Positions 41,788-52,400 of a stretch of DNA of 64,000 nt are shown here, piece after piece. A program made the position numbers and the translations under genes. The first letter of the stretch is position 1; every line of letters starts with the position of its first letter. Source of the stretch: Planctomycetota bacterium (lineage in GTDB: Bacteria > Planctomycetota > MHYJ01 > WSZJ01); NCBI GenBank assembly GCA_016190145.1, contig JACPRD010000214.1, positions 1 to 64,000 of the forward strand, written 5' to 3'. A model generated the notes under the pieces. It was not told the DNA's origin. It saw only the letters and a program-made list of their open reading frames with translations, and searched no databases.

Positions 41788-43923
41788 TCAGGGCATCCTG
41801 GCCGAGATCCCCCCGCTCGCCGGCAGGTAGCACTTCTCGAGATAGTCCATCACCATGCGGTCGGCGTTGAACTTCCAGGCCATCGAGGTGATCGCGTTCT
41901 TCATGCGCGCGACCCAGCGGACCGGCACGTCTTCCGGGCTCCGGTCGAAATACATCGGAATGACCTGTTTCTCCAGGAGGTCGTAGAGCGCGAGCGCGTC
42001 GCGCTCCTCCTGCACCTCGGCGCGCGCGTGCACGTCGCCGGTGCCGATCGCGAAACCGTTCCCGCCGTCGTACGCCTCGGCCCACCAGCCGTCGAGGATC
42101 GACATGTTGAGGCCGCCGTTCAGGAGGACCTTCTGGCCGCTCGTGCCGCAGGCCTCGAGCGGGCGCACGGGATTGTTCAGCCAGACGTCCACGCCCTGCA
42201 CCATGTGCCGGCCCACGCCGAGGTCGTAGTCCTCCACGAATACCACGCGCCCCGCGAACCGCGGGTCGCGCGAGAGTTGCACGACGTGCTGGATCAGCCG
42301 CTTTCCCCCGTCGTCCTGCGGATGCGCCTTCCCCGCGTAGATGAGCTGCACGGGGCGCTGCTTGTTGCCCAGGATCTTCGCGAGGCGGTCGGGGTCGCGG
42401 AAGAGCAGCGTCGCGCGCTTGTACGTCGCATAGCGGCGCGCGAAGCCGATCGTGAGCGCGCCCCGCGTGAGAGCACGCGCGGCCCTGGCCGGCGCGCTCG
42501 GATCGTGCGGCGCACGGCGCGCTTCCTGATCCGCCAGCCGCTTCCGCGCGAACTCCACCAGCTTGTGCTTCTCGTAGAGGTGGGCCTCCCACAGCTCGAG
42601 GTCCCCGATCTTCTCCACTCCTTCCCACGCGTCGCGATGGCACAGGCGCTGCGCCCAGCGTTCTCCGACGTGGCGCTCGAAGACCTTGATCATGGAACTG
42701 GAGAGCCAGGAGTGGACGTGGACGCCGTTGGTGATGTGGCCGATGGGCACTTCGCGCTCTTCCCGCGCCGGCCACAGCTTGTTCCACATCCGGCGGGAGA
42801 CGTGGCCGTGGAGGGCGGAGACGGCGTTGGCGGAGCGGGAGGCTTTGAGGGCGAGGATGGTCATACAGAAGGGTTCGGCGCCGTCGCCGGGGTTGACGCG
42901 GCCGAGGCCGAAGAGTTGTTCGCGGGAGATATGGAGGCGGTCGTGGAGCCAGCCGAGGTGTTCTTCGATGAGGTCGGGGTTGAAGCGGTCGTGCCCGGCT
43001 TCGACGGGGGTATGGGTGGTGAAGACGGTATGGAGGGCGGTGTCGCGGACGGCGTCGTCGAAGGACATGCCGTCGACTTCCATGCGTTCGCGGATGCGTT
43101 CGAGGGTGACGAAGGCGGAGTGACCCTCGTTGAGGTGGTAGGCACCGGGATCGAAGCCGCAGGCGCGGAGGGCGCGGAGGCCGCCGAAGCCGAGGATGAG
43201 TTCCTGGCGGATGCGGATACGGCGGTCGCCGCCGTAGAGGCGGGCGGTGAGTTCGCGGTCGGAGGGGGAGTTGCCGGGGACGTCGCTGTCGAGGAGGAGG
43301 AGGGTGGTGCGGCCGACTTCGGCGCGCCAGACGCGTGCGCCGAGCCGGCCGGTGGGGAGTTCGACGGCGACTTCGAGGAGTTTGCCGTCGGGGCCGAGAG
43401 CGGGTTGAAGGGGAAGGTCGTCGATCGGCATGAAGCCGTACTCTTCGGTCTGCCATCCGTCGGCATTGAGGATCTGGCGGAAATAGCCCTGGTGGTACAG
43501 GAGGCCGACGCCGACGAGGGGGACGCCGAGGTCGGAAGCGGACTTCAGGTGATCGCCGGCGAGGACGCCGAGGCCGCCGGAGTAGATGGGAAGGGACTCA
43601 TGGATGCCGAACTCGGCGGAGAAGTAAGCGACGGGGCGGTAGTTGAGGGGGCCGGCGTGGAAGCGGGCCCAGGTGTGTTCGGCGGCGAGGTATTCGGTGA
43701 GGCGGTGGTAAGCGAAGTTGATGCGGCTTTCGAGGTTGAGGTTGAGGGAGCGGCGGTCGATTTCGTCGGCGGGGATGGCGCGGAGGAAGGCAAGCGGCGA
43801 GAAGTTGACCTGTTTCCAGAGATCGGGGTCGAGGTCGCGGAAGACGCCGATGATTTCCGGATGCCACGTCCAGAACAGGTTACCTGCGAGGTAGCGGAGC
43901 TTGTCGGCGAGCGGCGTGGCCAT
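41788..43923 (-). CDS. glgP: Alpha-glucan phosphorylase
   Basis: Phosphorolyses alpha-1,4-glucan to glucose 1-phosphate. Of its 711 residues, the first 100 are the DUF3417-type domain of the AgpA/Thermotoga-type subfamily (LAGNLFWTWHPEIIGVFRDLDP). The glucan-binding part includes YFSAEFGIHESLPIYSGGLGVLAGDHLKSASDLG, a hallmark. The PLP lysine lies in GTSGQKVLLNGGLNMSILDGWWAEAYDGGNG near 600. PLP is the expected cofactor. It fits with ppdK in a glycogen-using cell. The next gene downstream on the strand is the kinase, after a 96-bp gap with a TACAAT -10-like box at 41753-41748. Confidence 0.93.
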   Translation of the reverse strand: MATPLADKLRYLAGNLFWTWHPEIIGVFRDLDPDLWKQVNFSPLAFLRAIPADEIDRRSLNLNLESRINFAYHRLTEYLAAEHTWARFHAGPLNYRPVAYFSAEFGIHESLPIYSGGLGVLAGDHLKSASDLGVPLVGVGLLYHQGYFRQILNADGWQTEEYGFMPIDDLPLQPALGPDGKLLEVAVELPTGRLGARVWRAEVGRTTLLLLDSDVPGNSPSDRELTARLYGGDRRIRIRQELILGFGGLRALRACGFDPGAYHLNEGHSAFVTLERIRERMEVDGMSFDDAVRDTALHTVFTTHTPVEAGHDRFNPDLIEEHLGWLHDRLHISREQLFGLGRVNPGDGAEPFCMTILALKASRSANAVSALHGHVSRRMWNKLWPAREEREVPIGHITNGVHVHSWLSSSMIKVFERHVGERWAQRLCHRDAWEGVEKIGDLELWEAHLYEKHKLVEFARKRLADQEARRAPHDPSAPARAARALTRGALTIGFARRYATYKRATLLFRDPDRLAKILGNKQRPVQLIYAGKAHPQDDGGKRLIQHVVQLSRDPRFAGRVVFVEDYDLGVGRHMVQGVDVWLNNPVRPLEACGTSGQKVLLNGGLNMSILDGWWAEAYDGGNGFAIGTGDVHARAEVQEERDALALYDLLEKQVIPMYFDRSPEDVPVRWVARMKNAITSMAWKFNADRMVMDYLEKCYLPASGGISARMP

Positions 43924-43998
43924 ACTTCGAGGTTAATCGCAGTACCGAAACCGCGCAATGACCGGCTTCCTGGAAGCGCGCGGCACGCGGATCGGGCA

Positions 43999-46074
43999 CT
44001 ACTTTTTCGGGTTTTTCTCGGGACGCGGATCGAGGTTGACGGCGCCGCCTTCACGGTCTTCGCCGACGCTCCAGTTACGGACGGAGGGGTTGGGAGAGTC
44101 TTTCTCATCGAGCCAGAACGCGTTGTTGTCGCGGGCGGGGGAATAGGAGTCGGTGCCGCCGTTGTCGAGGAAGACGGCGCAGGAGGTGGCGTCGGCGAAG
44201 TAGGTGGCGCCGCCCGTGCGGTCGCGGTATTTCTCATCGAAGGGGGCCATGCCGGGGCGGAGGCCGTCGTGGATGCGGTAGGTGTCGTCGCCGGCGAGGT
44301 CGAGGAGGAGGGCGACGGAGCGGTTGATGGAAGTGGCGATGCCGCCGTTGGCGATTTCGTAGAGGTCGTCGCCGGCGGCGTCGACGAGGACGGCGACGGT
44401 GAAGTCGTGGGCGAAGGCGAGGGAGTTGTTTGCGGTGTCTTCGGCGAGGTGCAGGTCGTCGCCGGCTTCGTCGACGAGGATGCCGATGCAGAAGTGTGCG
44501 CCGGTGGCCTGGGACCAGACGCAGCCGTGGTAGGCGTCGTTTCCGGCGCCGTCCCAGAGGACGCCGGTGCCGAACCAGTAGCCGGTGCCCATGGACCAGT
44601 TGCCGGCGGAGTAGGAATCGTCGCCCTCGGCGTCGAGGAGGGCGCCGAGGCCGCCAGCCCAGGAGTGCCCATCGGCGCCGTCGCCCCGGCGGCCCATTCC
44701 GCAGCCCTGCGCGTTGGAGACGGCGACCTTGAGGGCGGAGTGGTAGGAGGGCCGGCCGGTGACTTCAGGGTCGCGGACGGCGACGTAGGTGTCGTTGCCC
44801 GCGCGGTCGGCGAGGGTGCCGACGCCGCCCGCGCCGCCCATGCCCTGGCCGTCGGACCAGAGGGTATAGGAGTCGTCGCCGGCGCCTTCGAGGAGTTCGC
44901 CGATGCCGAGGAAGCCGCAACCCTGGCCGGAGTAGTGGACGGCGTAGGAGTCCTTCCCTGCGAGGTCGGCGAGGAGGCCGAATCCGAGCTGGCCGAAGCC
45001 CTGCGAGCAGCGGTCCGCCTTGTAGACGTCGTCGCCCGCGGCGTCGAGGAGGATCCCCACGCCGCACAGGCCGGCGCCCTGTGCCGGGCCGACGGATTCG
45101 TACCGGTCGTTCCCCGCGAGGTCCAGGTACAGGCTCAATTGACGCACTGCGTCAGCAGCCCCCGCCGGTCCTCGAATGGTGTCGTTCCCGCCGAGATCCA
45201 CGACGAGCCAGGCGCCCTCCGCGTCGATCGCGTCGTCGCCCGTCCCCCGGATCCGGACCCAGCCGAGCGGGCTTTCCCAGTCGAAGGCGAAAGGAGGGAT
45301 CTTGAGAAGCGAATCGAGCGCCAGCCGCGCCTCGTCGAGAGCCTGCACCGCCTTCAGCCCCGCGTACCAGAGCGACGTTTCGTCCCACCCGCGCCCGCAG
45401 TCGTCGATCTCCGGACAGTAGTCGAGCGCGTCCGTCAGCTCCGCCCCGAGATCGACCCGCCGCGACGCCGCCACCCGCTTCTCCAGCGGCACGTTCCGCC
45501 ACGCCCGCTGCACCCAGAGCTGCGCGTCGAGAGCGTTCAGCACCAGCCGGCCCAGCGCCGGCCGCGCCGCCCCCGGCACCACGGCGCACGCCTTCTCCAG
45601 GTCCTTCCGCAGATTCGGGTACGGCGATTCCTGCCCGAACGTCACCAGCTTCGGCGGGCGCCCCGCGAACTCGTGTGCCCGGATCAGCGCGTCCACGAGG
45701 TCCGTGTCCGCCGCCGTCAGGTTCGCCGAGTACGCCCGGAACGACCCCGTCTTCCGCTCCACTCCCAGCGCGAACGCCGCCCGGTACAGCGCCCCGTCCG
45801 ATTTCTCCGCCGGCTTCCCCAGCGCCTCCGGCGAGAGAAACGCCTTCGCCGAATTCCCCAGCGTCCGCGTGAAGTTCACGCCGGCCACCGGCTCCGCCAG
45901 AACGTCGTCGAAATGCCGCAGCTTCCACGGAATGTCAGCCGGATACCGGCTCCAGTATCCCTTCGGCCTCCACCCCAGATCGTCCCGCGTCAGCCCGGCG
46001 CGCGCGAGCGCGTCGTCGAGCGGATCGGCGAGAGCGACGGCCGCGGATAGAACGACCAGCAGGAACGCTCGCAT
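43999..46074 (-). CDS. Secreted repeat protein with D-x-A-G-[DN]-D-x-Y strands
   Basis: The 691-residue product has a signal peptide (MRAFLLVVLSAAVALA). Residues 18-280 are a mixed helical region with a few Cys and DDLGW motifs. From about 290 to 650 there are roughly ten repeats of the form hhhD-x-A-G-[DN]-D-x-Y (VDLGGNDTI, LDLAGNDRY, LDAAGDDVY, LADLAGKDSY, LEGAGDDSY, VDEAGDDLH and others). The Asp-rich turns resemble calcium-binding parallel-beta or RTX-like strands. No catalytic residue is recognised. A secreted or surface structural or adhesive protein is the likely role. The antisense frame beyond 46074 is a shadow of the next gene. Confidence 0.8.
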   Translation of the reverse strand: MRAFLLVVLSAAVALADPLDDALARAGLTRDDLGWRPKGYWSRYPADIPWKLRHFDDVLAEPVAGVNFTRTLGNSAKAFLSPEALGKPAEKSDGALYRAAFALGVERKTGSFRAYSANLTAADTDLVDALIRAHEFAGRPPKLVTFGQESPYPNLRKDLEKACAVVPGAARPALGRLVLNALDAQLWVQRAWRNVPLEKRVAASRRVDLGAELTDALDYCPEIDDCGRGWDETSLWYAGLKAVQALDEARLALDSLLKIPPFAFDWESPLGWVRIRGTGDDAIDAEGAWLVVDLGGNDTIRGPAGAADAVRQLSLYLDLAGNDRYESVGPAQGAGLCGVGILLDAAGDDVYKADRCSQGFGQLGFGLLADLAGKDSYAVHYSGQGCGFLGIGELLEGAGDDSYTLWSDGQGMGGAGGVGTLADRAGNDTYVAVRDPEVTGRPSYHSALKVAVSNAQGCGMGRRGDGADGHSWAGGLGALLDAEGDDSYSAGNWSMGTGYWFGTGVLWDGAGNDAYHGCVWSQATGAHFCIGILVDEAGDDLHLAEDTANNSLAFAHDFTVAVLVDAAGDDLYEIANGGIATSINRSVALLLDLAGDDTYRIHDGLRPGMAPFDEKYRDRTGGATYFADATSCAVFLDNGGTDSYSPARDNNAFWLDEKDSPNPSVRNWSVGEDREGGAVNLDPRPEKNPKK

Positions 46075-46162
46075 GGCGGAGCTCCGGAATCGAGTCTCCG
46101 TCCAGCCAAACCTCTCTCGCCCCGGTTCTCCATCTTTATTGCTCGGTGCCGGCTCCGGCAAG

Positions 46163-46275
46163 TTCTGCGTTCGGCGTTGTCGGCCATCGGAGCCGGTTCG
46201 GCGTGCGGACGCGGGCGACGCGAAATCCGCGGTACGCCTCCAACGCCGAACTCCGAACGCCGAACTCCGAACGCG
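46163..46275. repeat. Heptad tandem repeats with inverted copy
   Basis: 46242-46275 is four and a half copies of a 7-base unit alternating AACGCCG and AACTCCG. About 62 bases upstream, GTTCGGCGTTG (46169-46179) is the exact reverse complement of CAACGCCGAAC (46241-46251). A stem could therefore form in the 288-bp gap between the divergent genes at 46074 and 46363. The gap also holds TTGACT at 46320-46325, a candidate -35 for the downstream gene. Confidence 0.7.
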
Positions 46276-46362
46276 CGGCCGATAACCGCCCGATCCATGA
46301 CACGCAGATCGGAGCCGTCTTGACTTGCCGGCCAACCCGCGCCACTCTCTCCACCTCCCCCG

Positions 46363-49300
46363 ATGCCCACCTTCGCCGCTTTCGTCCACACGGATATCCA
46401 GGGCTCCACGCGCCTCTGGGAATGCCTCGGCCACGCCTTCGCGACCATCCTCTCCGATCACAACCGCCTCCTCCGCGACGCCATCGCCGCATGCGGCGGA
46501 ACCGAGATCGGCACCGAGGGCGACTCGTTCACCGTCGGCTTCTCCTCCGCCGACGAGGCCGTGAGCTTCGCCCTCCGCGCCCAGGAGTCGCTCCACGCCC
46601 ATCCCTGGCCCACCGAGGCCGGCGAAATCCTGGTGCGGATCGGCGTGCACGCCGGAGAACCGTGTTCGCGAGTCCGCCTCGTCGCGAGCGCGGGCCACGG
46701 GGGACAGATCGTCGTGTCGGGCGGCGCGGCGGAAGCGGCCGCCCGCTCCGCGGGAGTGCTGACGCCGCTGGGAGAACACCGGCTGGCGCCCGGCGACAGG
46801 CCGGAGCCACTCCTCCAGCTGCTTCCCCGCGCCCTCGCGGACCGGGCGTTTCCGCCTCCGCGCACGCTGACCGTCCGCCCCACGAACATCCCGCCCGCCG
46901 CTTCTACTTTTGTGGGCCGCTCGCGCGAGGTCGCGGAACTGCGGGAGATCCTCCCTCAGCCCGCGGGCCGGCTCGTGACGCTCACCGGGCCCGGAGGAAT
47001 CGGGAAGACCCGCCTCGCTCAGCGCGCCGCGCTGGATCTCGTCGAGGCGTTCGAGGGCGGCTGCTGGTTCGCGGATCTTTCCGAAGCGAGGAATGTGCGC
47101 GAGCTCGCCTGGGCCGTCGCCACCGCGCTCGGCATGCCGCTCGCGGGCAACGACGACCCCGCCGGCGCCATCGCAGACGTGCTCGAGTACCGCAAGCCTG
47201 TTCTCCTCGTCCTCGACGGCTTCGAGGCCCTCGTCGAGCACGCCCCCGCGACGCTCGGTCTCTGGTCCCGGCGCGCGCGCCACGCCCGGTTCCTCGTCAC
47301 CTCGCTCACGCTCCTCGGAGTCTCTGGCGAGCGCGAGGTCCCCGTCCCGCCGCTTCCCGCCCCGCCCGTCGCCCCTGGCGCGCGCGCGAGAGGCGCGGCG
47401 GAAGTCTCGGCCTACGACGCGGTCCGCCTGTTCGTCGACCGCGCCGCGGCGGGCGCGCACGGCTTCGCGCTCACCGACGCCAATGCCGACGCGGTCGCGG
47501 AGATCTGCGCGGACCTCGAGGGCATCCCTCTGGCGATCGAACTCGCCGCCGCGCGCATGTCCGATCTCGGCGCCGTCGAAATGCTGCGCGAACTCCGGAA
47601 CCAGTTCCAGATCCGCGACACCTCCCCCGCCGGCGGCGCGCGCCGGCGCCACACGCTCCAGGGCGCCCTCGAATGGAGTTACGGCCTCCTCTCCGAGTCC
47701 CAGAAGACCGCCTTTCACCAGGCGTGCATCTTCCGCAACGGGTTCTTCCTGGAAGCCGCCGAAGACGTGGTCGACCTCTCCGCCTGCCCCGACGCCCCGC
47801 TCGCCATCGACGCCGTCCAGGCCCTCCGCGACAGAAGCCTCGTGCGCACGACCGACACCTCCCTCGGAACCCGCTTCTCCATGTTCCGCTCCATCCGCGA
47901 GTTCGGTGAAACGCGGATGGCGGAGGCGCTTTCCACGGCGGAACGGCGGGCGCTCGAGGAGCGGCACGCGCGCCATTTCCTGGAGTACGGCGACCTGTGG
48001 CGCGCGCGCCTCGCGGGTCCGGAAGCCGCGGAGGCCTACGACCGGCTCGACATGGAGCGCGAAAACCTGTGCGCGGTGCAGGACCGCGTGGGCGAGCGCG
48101 ATCCTGTGGCGGGCGCGCGCGCGGCACTCGCCATGGTTGAAGTCCTCGTCTGGCGCGGCCCGTCGGAGGAGCGCGTTCCGCGCCTGGAGCGCGCCCTCGC
48201 GCGGCTCGCCGGGCAGCCGGAACTGGAAGTCCGACTCCGCGCCGCGCTCTCCGACGCGTATTTCGGTTCGGCGCGGGCGGAGGAAGCGGAGCGCGAGGCG
48301 GGACGCGCGCTGGCGACCGCGGAGGCCTCCGGCGTCCCGGGCCTCGTGCTGCGGGCGCTTCTCCAGGCGGGAAACCTGCGCGTGGCACGCGGAGACATGT
48401 CCCCCGCGCTTGACTTCCTCACCCGGGGCCGCGACCTCGCCCGGAAGATCGGCGACCGGGCCCTTCTCTCTCGCGCGCTCGGCCATCGCGCGAATCTTCT
48501 CAAGCTTCTGGGGCAGCGGGAAGAGGCGCTTCGCGACGCGGGCGAGGGGCTGGACATCGCGCGATCGATGGAAGATCTTCCGCAGATCGCCCGCCTGCGC
48601 GTGATGACGGGGACGATCCACCAGCAGTGGAGCGACTACGAGCTGGCTCTTCGCTGCTACGACGAGTCCGAGAAGCTGCTGCTGGCGCTGGGTTCGCGGC
48701 TGAACGCGGCGAAGACGGTAGGCAACCGCGGGCTCGTGCTTCTCGAGCTCGGCCAGATTGAGGAAGCGGTCGTGAGTTTCGAGCAGGCGATCCTCGTGCA
48801 TCGCGAAATGGGGCACAAGCCGGGGCTGGCGATCCACATCGGGAATCTCGGCATCGCGCGCCTCCGGCAGGGCCGTTTCGAGGACGCCCTGGCCTCGTTC
48901 GAGGCCGCCGCCCGCCTGCACGCCGACCTGGGCGAGCCCGAGGGCGTCGCGCGGGCGCGGGGCAATGAGGGCAACGTGATGATGCAGAGGCGGGAATTCG
49001 AAGCGGCGGTCGCGCGGTACCGGGAGGTCGCGGAGGAATTCCGGCGGCTCGGGCTCCGCAATCAGGAGGCGCTGTACGTCGGCAACCTGGGAGCCGCGCT
49101 GATCGAATGCGGGCGGCTGGAGGAGGGCCGGGACCGGACGCTGGAGGGGCTGGCGATCTGGGAAGGCCAGGGTGCGGCGGACACGAGCCGGGCGTTCCTG
49201 CTGTACGGCGGGCTGGCGGCGGTCGAAGCCAGGCTGGGCAACCGCGTGGCGGCGGAGCGCGCGGCGCGCCGCGCGCTCGAGGTCGCCGCGAAGCTCTCGA

Positions 49301-49395
49301 TCGGGGAAGACCACGCGAACGCGGAGATCCGGTCGACGCTGGCGCAGGCGAAGGACGTGCTGAAAGCGGACATCCCGCCTCCGCCTTTTCCTTGA
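46363..49395 (+). CDS. Cyclase-domain / STAND-like ATPase / TPR protein, paralogue 1
   Basis: The 1010-residue protein has three parts. A class III nucleotide-cyclase-like domain covers 1-165, with metal Asp11 in HTDIQGST and Asp54 in EGDSF. The substrate-specifying Lys two residues before the Thr-x-Gly-Asp is Gly50. The segment before HGGQ, usually N/H-R-A-A-R, is C-S-R-V-R in a shortened loop. An AAA/NB-ARC-like STAND ATPase follows, with Walker A GPGGIGKT at 209-216. A TPR solenoid runs from about 560 to the end. Similar proteins exist widely in actinobacteria and chloroflexi as signal-responsive regulators. No DNA-binding domain is visible. Cyclase activity is doubtful. Confidence 0.86.
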   Translation: MPTFAAFVHTDIQGSTRLWECLGHAFATILSDHNRLLRDAIAACGGTEIGTEGDSFTVGFSSADEAVSFALRAQESLHAHPWPTEAGEILVRIGVHAGEPCSRVRLVASAGHGGQIVVSGGAAEAAARSAGVLTPLGEHRLAPGDRPEPLLQLLPRALADRAFPPPRTLTVRPTNIPPAASTFVGRSREVAELREILPQPAGRLVTLTGPGGIGKTRLAQRAALDLVEAFEGGCWFADLSEARNVRELAWAVATALGMPLAGNDDPAGAIADVLEYRKPVLLVLDGFEALVEHAPATLGLWSRRARHARFLVTSLTLLGVSGEREVPVPPLPAPPVAPGARARGAAEVSAYDAVRLFVDRAAAGAHGFALTDANADAVAEICADLEGIPLAIELAAARMSDLGAVEMLRELRNQFQIRDTSPAGGARRRHTLQGALEWSYGLLSESQKTAFHQACIFRNGFFLEAAEDVVDLSACPDAPLAIDAVQALRDRSLVRTTDTSLGTRFSMFRSIREFGETRMAEALSTAERRALEERHARHFLEYGDLWRARLAGPEAAEAYDRLDMERENLCAVQDRVGERDPVAGARAALAMVEVLVWRGPSEERVPRLERALARLAGQPELEVRLRAALSDAYFGSARAEEAEREAGRALATAEASGVPGLVLRALLQAGNLRVARGDMSPALDFLTRGRDLARKIGDRALLSRALGHRANLLKLLGQREEALRDAGEGLDIARSMEDLPQIARLRVMTGTIHQQWSDYELALRCYDESEKLLLALGSRLNAAKTVGNRGLVLLELGQIEEAVVSFEQAILVHREMGHKPGLAIHIGNLGIARLRQGRFEDALASFEAAARLHADLGEPEGVARARGNEGNVMMQRREFEAAVARYREVAEEFRRLGLRNQEALYVGNLGAALIECGRLEEGRDRTLEGLAIWEGQGAADTSRAFLLYGGLAAVEARLGNRVAAERAARRALEVAAKLSIGEDHANAEIRSTLAQAKDVLKADIPPPPFP

Positions 49396-49439
49396 CCCCT
49401 CACCGCGGCGGCGCGACCCTGCTGGCGGAAAGGACAAGC

Positions 49440-52400
49440 GTGCCGCAGCCGGAGACCGTCACCTTCGCCGTGACCGACATCCAGGGCTCGACAGAACTCT
49501 GGGAGCGCCTGGGCCCGCGATTCGCCCCGATCCTCGCGGAACACAATCGGATCGTCCGGGAAGCGCTGTCCGCGCGCGGCGGCGTGGAAATCAAGACGGA
49601 GGGCGACTCCTTCACGGCCGTCTTCCCGGCGGCCTCCCGCGCCGTCGCGTTCGCGCTGGAGGTGCAGAGCCGGCTGCACGCCCACCCGTGGCCCGCGGAG
49701 ACGGGCGAGATCCTCGTCCGCATCGGCGTGCACGCCGGCCCCGCGCTGCGGAGCATCGACGCCGCGACCGGACGGACCGTCTGGACCGGTTCCGCCCCCG
49801 CCGTGTCGACCGCCGTCGCCGCCGCGGCGCACGGAGGCCAGGTGCTGCTCACCGGACCCGCGCGCGCCGCCGCCGGCGACGCCCTGACCGACGCCACGCA
49901 GGCCGACCTCGGCGAGCACATCCTGCCCGGCGACGCCCGCCCCGTCCGCCTCTGGCAGGCCCTCCCCCTCGACCTCGCCGCGCGCCGCTTCCCGCCCCCG
50001 CGCACGCCGGGCGCCCGCGCCACGAACGTCCCGCCGGAACGCAACCTGTTCGTGGGCCGCGACGCGGAACTCCGCGAGCTGACCGCCCTCGTCCCCTCCC
50101 CCGCGGGCCGGATCGTCACCCTGACGGGACCCGGCGGCATCGGCAAAACCCGCCTCGCCCTCCACACGGCGGCTCTTCTCCTCCCCCGTTTTCCGGGCGG
50201 CGCGTGGCTGGTGGATCTCTCGGAAGCGCGGACGGCGGCGGACGTGGCGCACGCGACGGCGCACGTGCTGGGCTCGCCGCTCACGGGCCGCGACTCCCCC
50301 GAGCAGGGCGTCGCGGCGGTCCTCGAGTTCCGCAAGCCGATCCTTCTCGTGCTCGACGGTTTCGAAGGCGCGGTGGCGCACGCCGCGGCGACGGTGGGCC
50401 TGTGGGCGCGGCGCGCGCGGGAAGCCCGGCTGCTCGTGACGTCGCGCACGCTCCTGCACATCGCGGGGGAGCGCGAGTTCCCCGTCGGCCCGCTCGCGGC
50501 GCCCGCGCGGGCCGCGCGAGGCGGAACTTCACGGATCCCCGCGCCCGGAGACCTCGAACGCATCGACGCCGTCCGCCTCTTCGTCGACCGCGCCCGCGAG
50601 GCCGCCCCCTCCTTCGGACTGAGCCCCGCGAACGCCGGTCCGATCGCGGAAATCTGCGCCGGCCTCGAGGGCATCCCGCTCGCCCTCGAGCTCGCCGCCG
50701 CGCGCCTGCGCGATCTGCCGCTCGACCGGGTCGTCGCCGACCTCGACCGCCGCCTCCACCTGCTCGATGTCCCGTCGGGCTCCGGCGCCGAGCGGCGGCA
50801 GACGCTCGTGGGAGCCCTCGAGTGGACCTGCGGGCTGCTGGCCGAATGGGAGCGAAGCGCCTTCGAGCAGGCCTCCGTGTTCCACGGCGGGTTCTTCCTC
50901 GACGCGGCCGAGGCCGTGATCGACCTCTCCGCGTTCCCCGACGCCCCCCTCGCCATGGACGCGGTCCAGTCTCTGCGCGACAAATCCCTCCTCCGCACCG
51001 CCGACACGCCGTTCGGGACGCGCATCTCCATGTTCCAGCCCGTCCGCGAAATGGGCGAGCGCCTCCTCCTGGAGCGCGCCGATCCGGCCGCCCTCCGCGC
51101 GCTCCGCGAGCGGCACGCGCGGCATTTCGTGGCGGAAGCGGAGTCGCTGCGCCAGCGCATTTTCGGGCCTGGGGCGCGCGAAGTGCTGGAACGGCTGGCG
51201 ACCGAGGAAGAGAACCTGCTGGCGGTGATCGCCTTGGGTTCGAGCCCGGAAGGCGACGCCGGGCTGGCCGTGCGCGCGGCGATCGCGTGGGCGGAAGTCC
51301 CGATGACCCGCGGCCCCGCGGCACAGTTCATCGGCCCGGCGGAAGCCGCCGCCGCCCGGGCCTCGGAACACCCCGCTCTCCTCGCCCGCCTTTCGATCCC
51401 ACTCTCGCGGGCGCTGTGGGTCACCGGCCGGACCGACCGCTCCCTCGAGGTCATCCAGCGCGGGATCGAGGCCGCGCGCGCCTGCGGCGATCCCGCCGCG
51501 CCGGCCGGCCCCCTGGCCTGGCACGCCCGCCTCCAGGTCTACCGCGGCGAACTCGCCGCCGCCGAGGCGGAATTCGCGGAGGCCGAACGCATCCAGCGCG
51601 CCGCACGCGACCCGCACGGCCTCCAAAGCGTCCTCGGCATCCGCAGCGCCCTTCACCTCACCCGCGACGACCTCCCGCGCGCCCGGCGCGACCTCGAGGA
51701 GGCCACCGACATCGCACGCCGCCTCGGCAACCGCCTCGCCCTCGCGCGCCACCTCGCCAACCTGGGAATCGTCCACCACCAGAGCGACCACCCGGACCGC
51801 GCCCTCGCCTGCTACGACGAAGCCTCCGCCATCTTCCGCGAGTTCGACGACGAGAACGACCTCGCCGCCGTCATCATCAACCGCGGCGTCGTCGTCGCCG
51901 AAACCGGCGACCTGAAGGAGTGCGAGAGACTCTTCCTGGAAGCCGGTGAACTCTTCCGGAACGCCGGCAACCGCGGGCAGCTCGCCGTCCTCTGCGGCAA
52001 TCTGGGTGCCATGGCCGCCATGAACGGCGACTACCCGCGCGCGCTGTCGGTTCTCGAAGAGGCCGAAAAGCTGCACCGCGAGCTCGGCGACGTCGCGACG
52101 CTCGCGAGCGTCCTCGGAAACCGGGCGGGAATCCTCCTGGTGAAAGGCGAGCCGGCGCGCTCGCTGGAAATCGCGCGGGAGGCCGAGGAGATCCACCGGC
52201 GCCTGGGCTCGCTTCCGTCCCTCCCGCCCGTGCTCCGGGTCCTCGCGGCCGCCCTGGTCCATCTCGGCCGCCCGGCGGAGGCGATGCCGCTGCTCGACGA
52301 GGCGGTCGGGATTCTCGGAGCCGCCTGGAAGGCCCGGAAGGAGACGGCTTTCGGCCTGCTGGCGACGCGCGCCGAAGCAAAGGAGACGCTGGGCCGCCAT

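Noticed and set aside
42028..46050. Plus-strand open frame of about 1340 codons over glgP and the repeat protein
   Set aside because: Shadow of well-supported minus-strand genes. Long Gly/Val/Ala/Glu runs come from the reverse of GC-biased codons.
46242..46275. CRISPR-like array
   Set aside because: Seven-base units directly abut without spacers, so this is a simple tandem repeat. No cas gene is present.
46075..49437. N-terminal extension of the minus-strand repeat protein
   Set aside because: Antisense to the cyclase-ATPase gene. The signal peptide at 46074 marks the true start.
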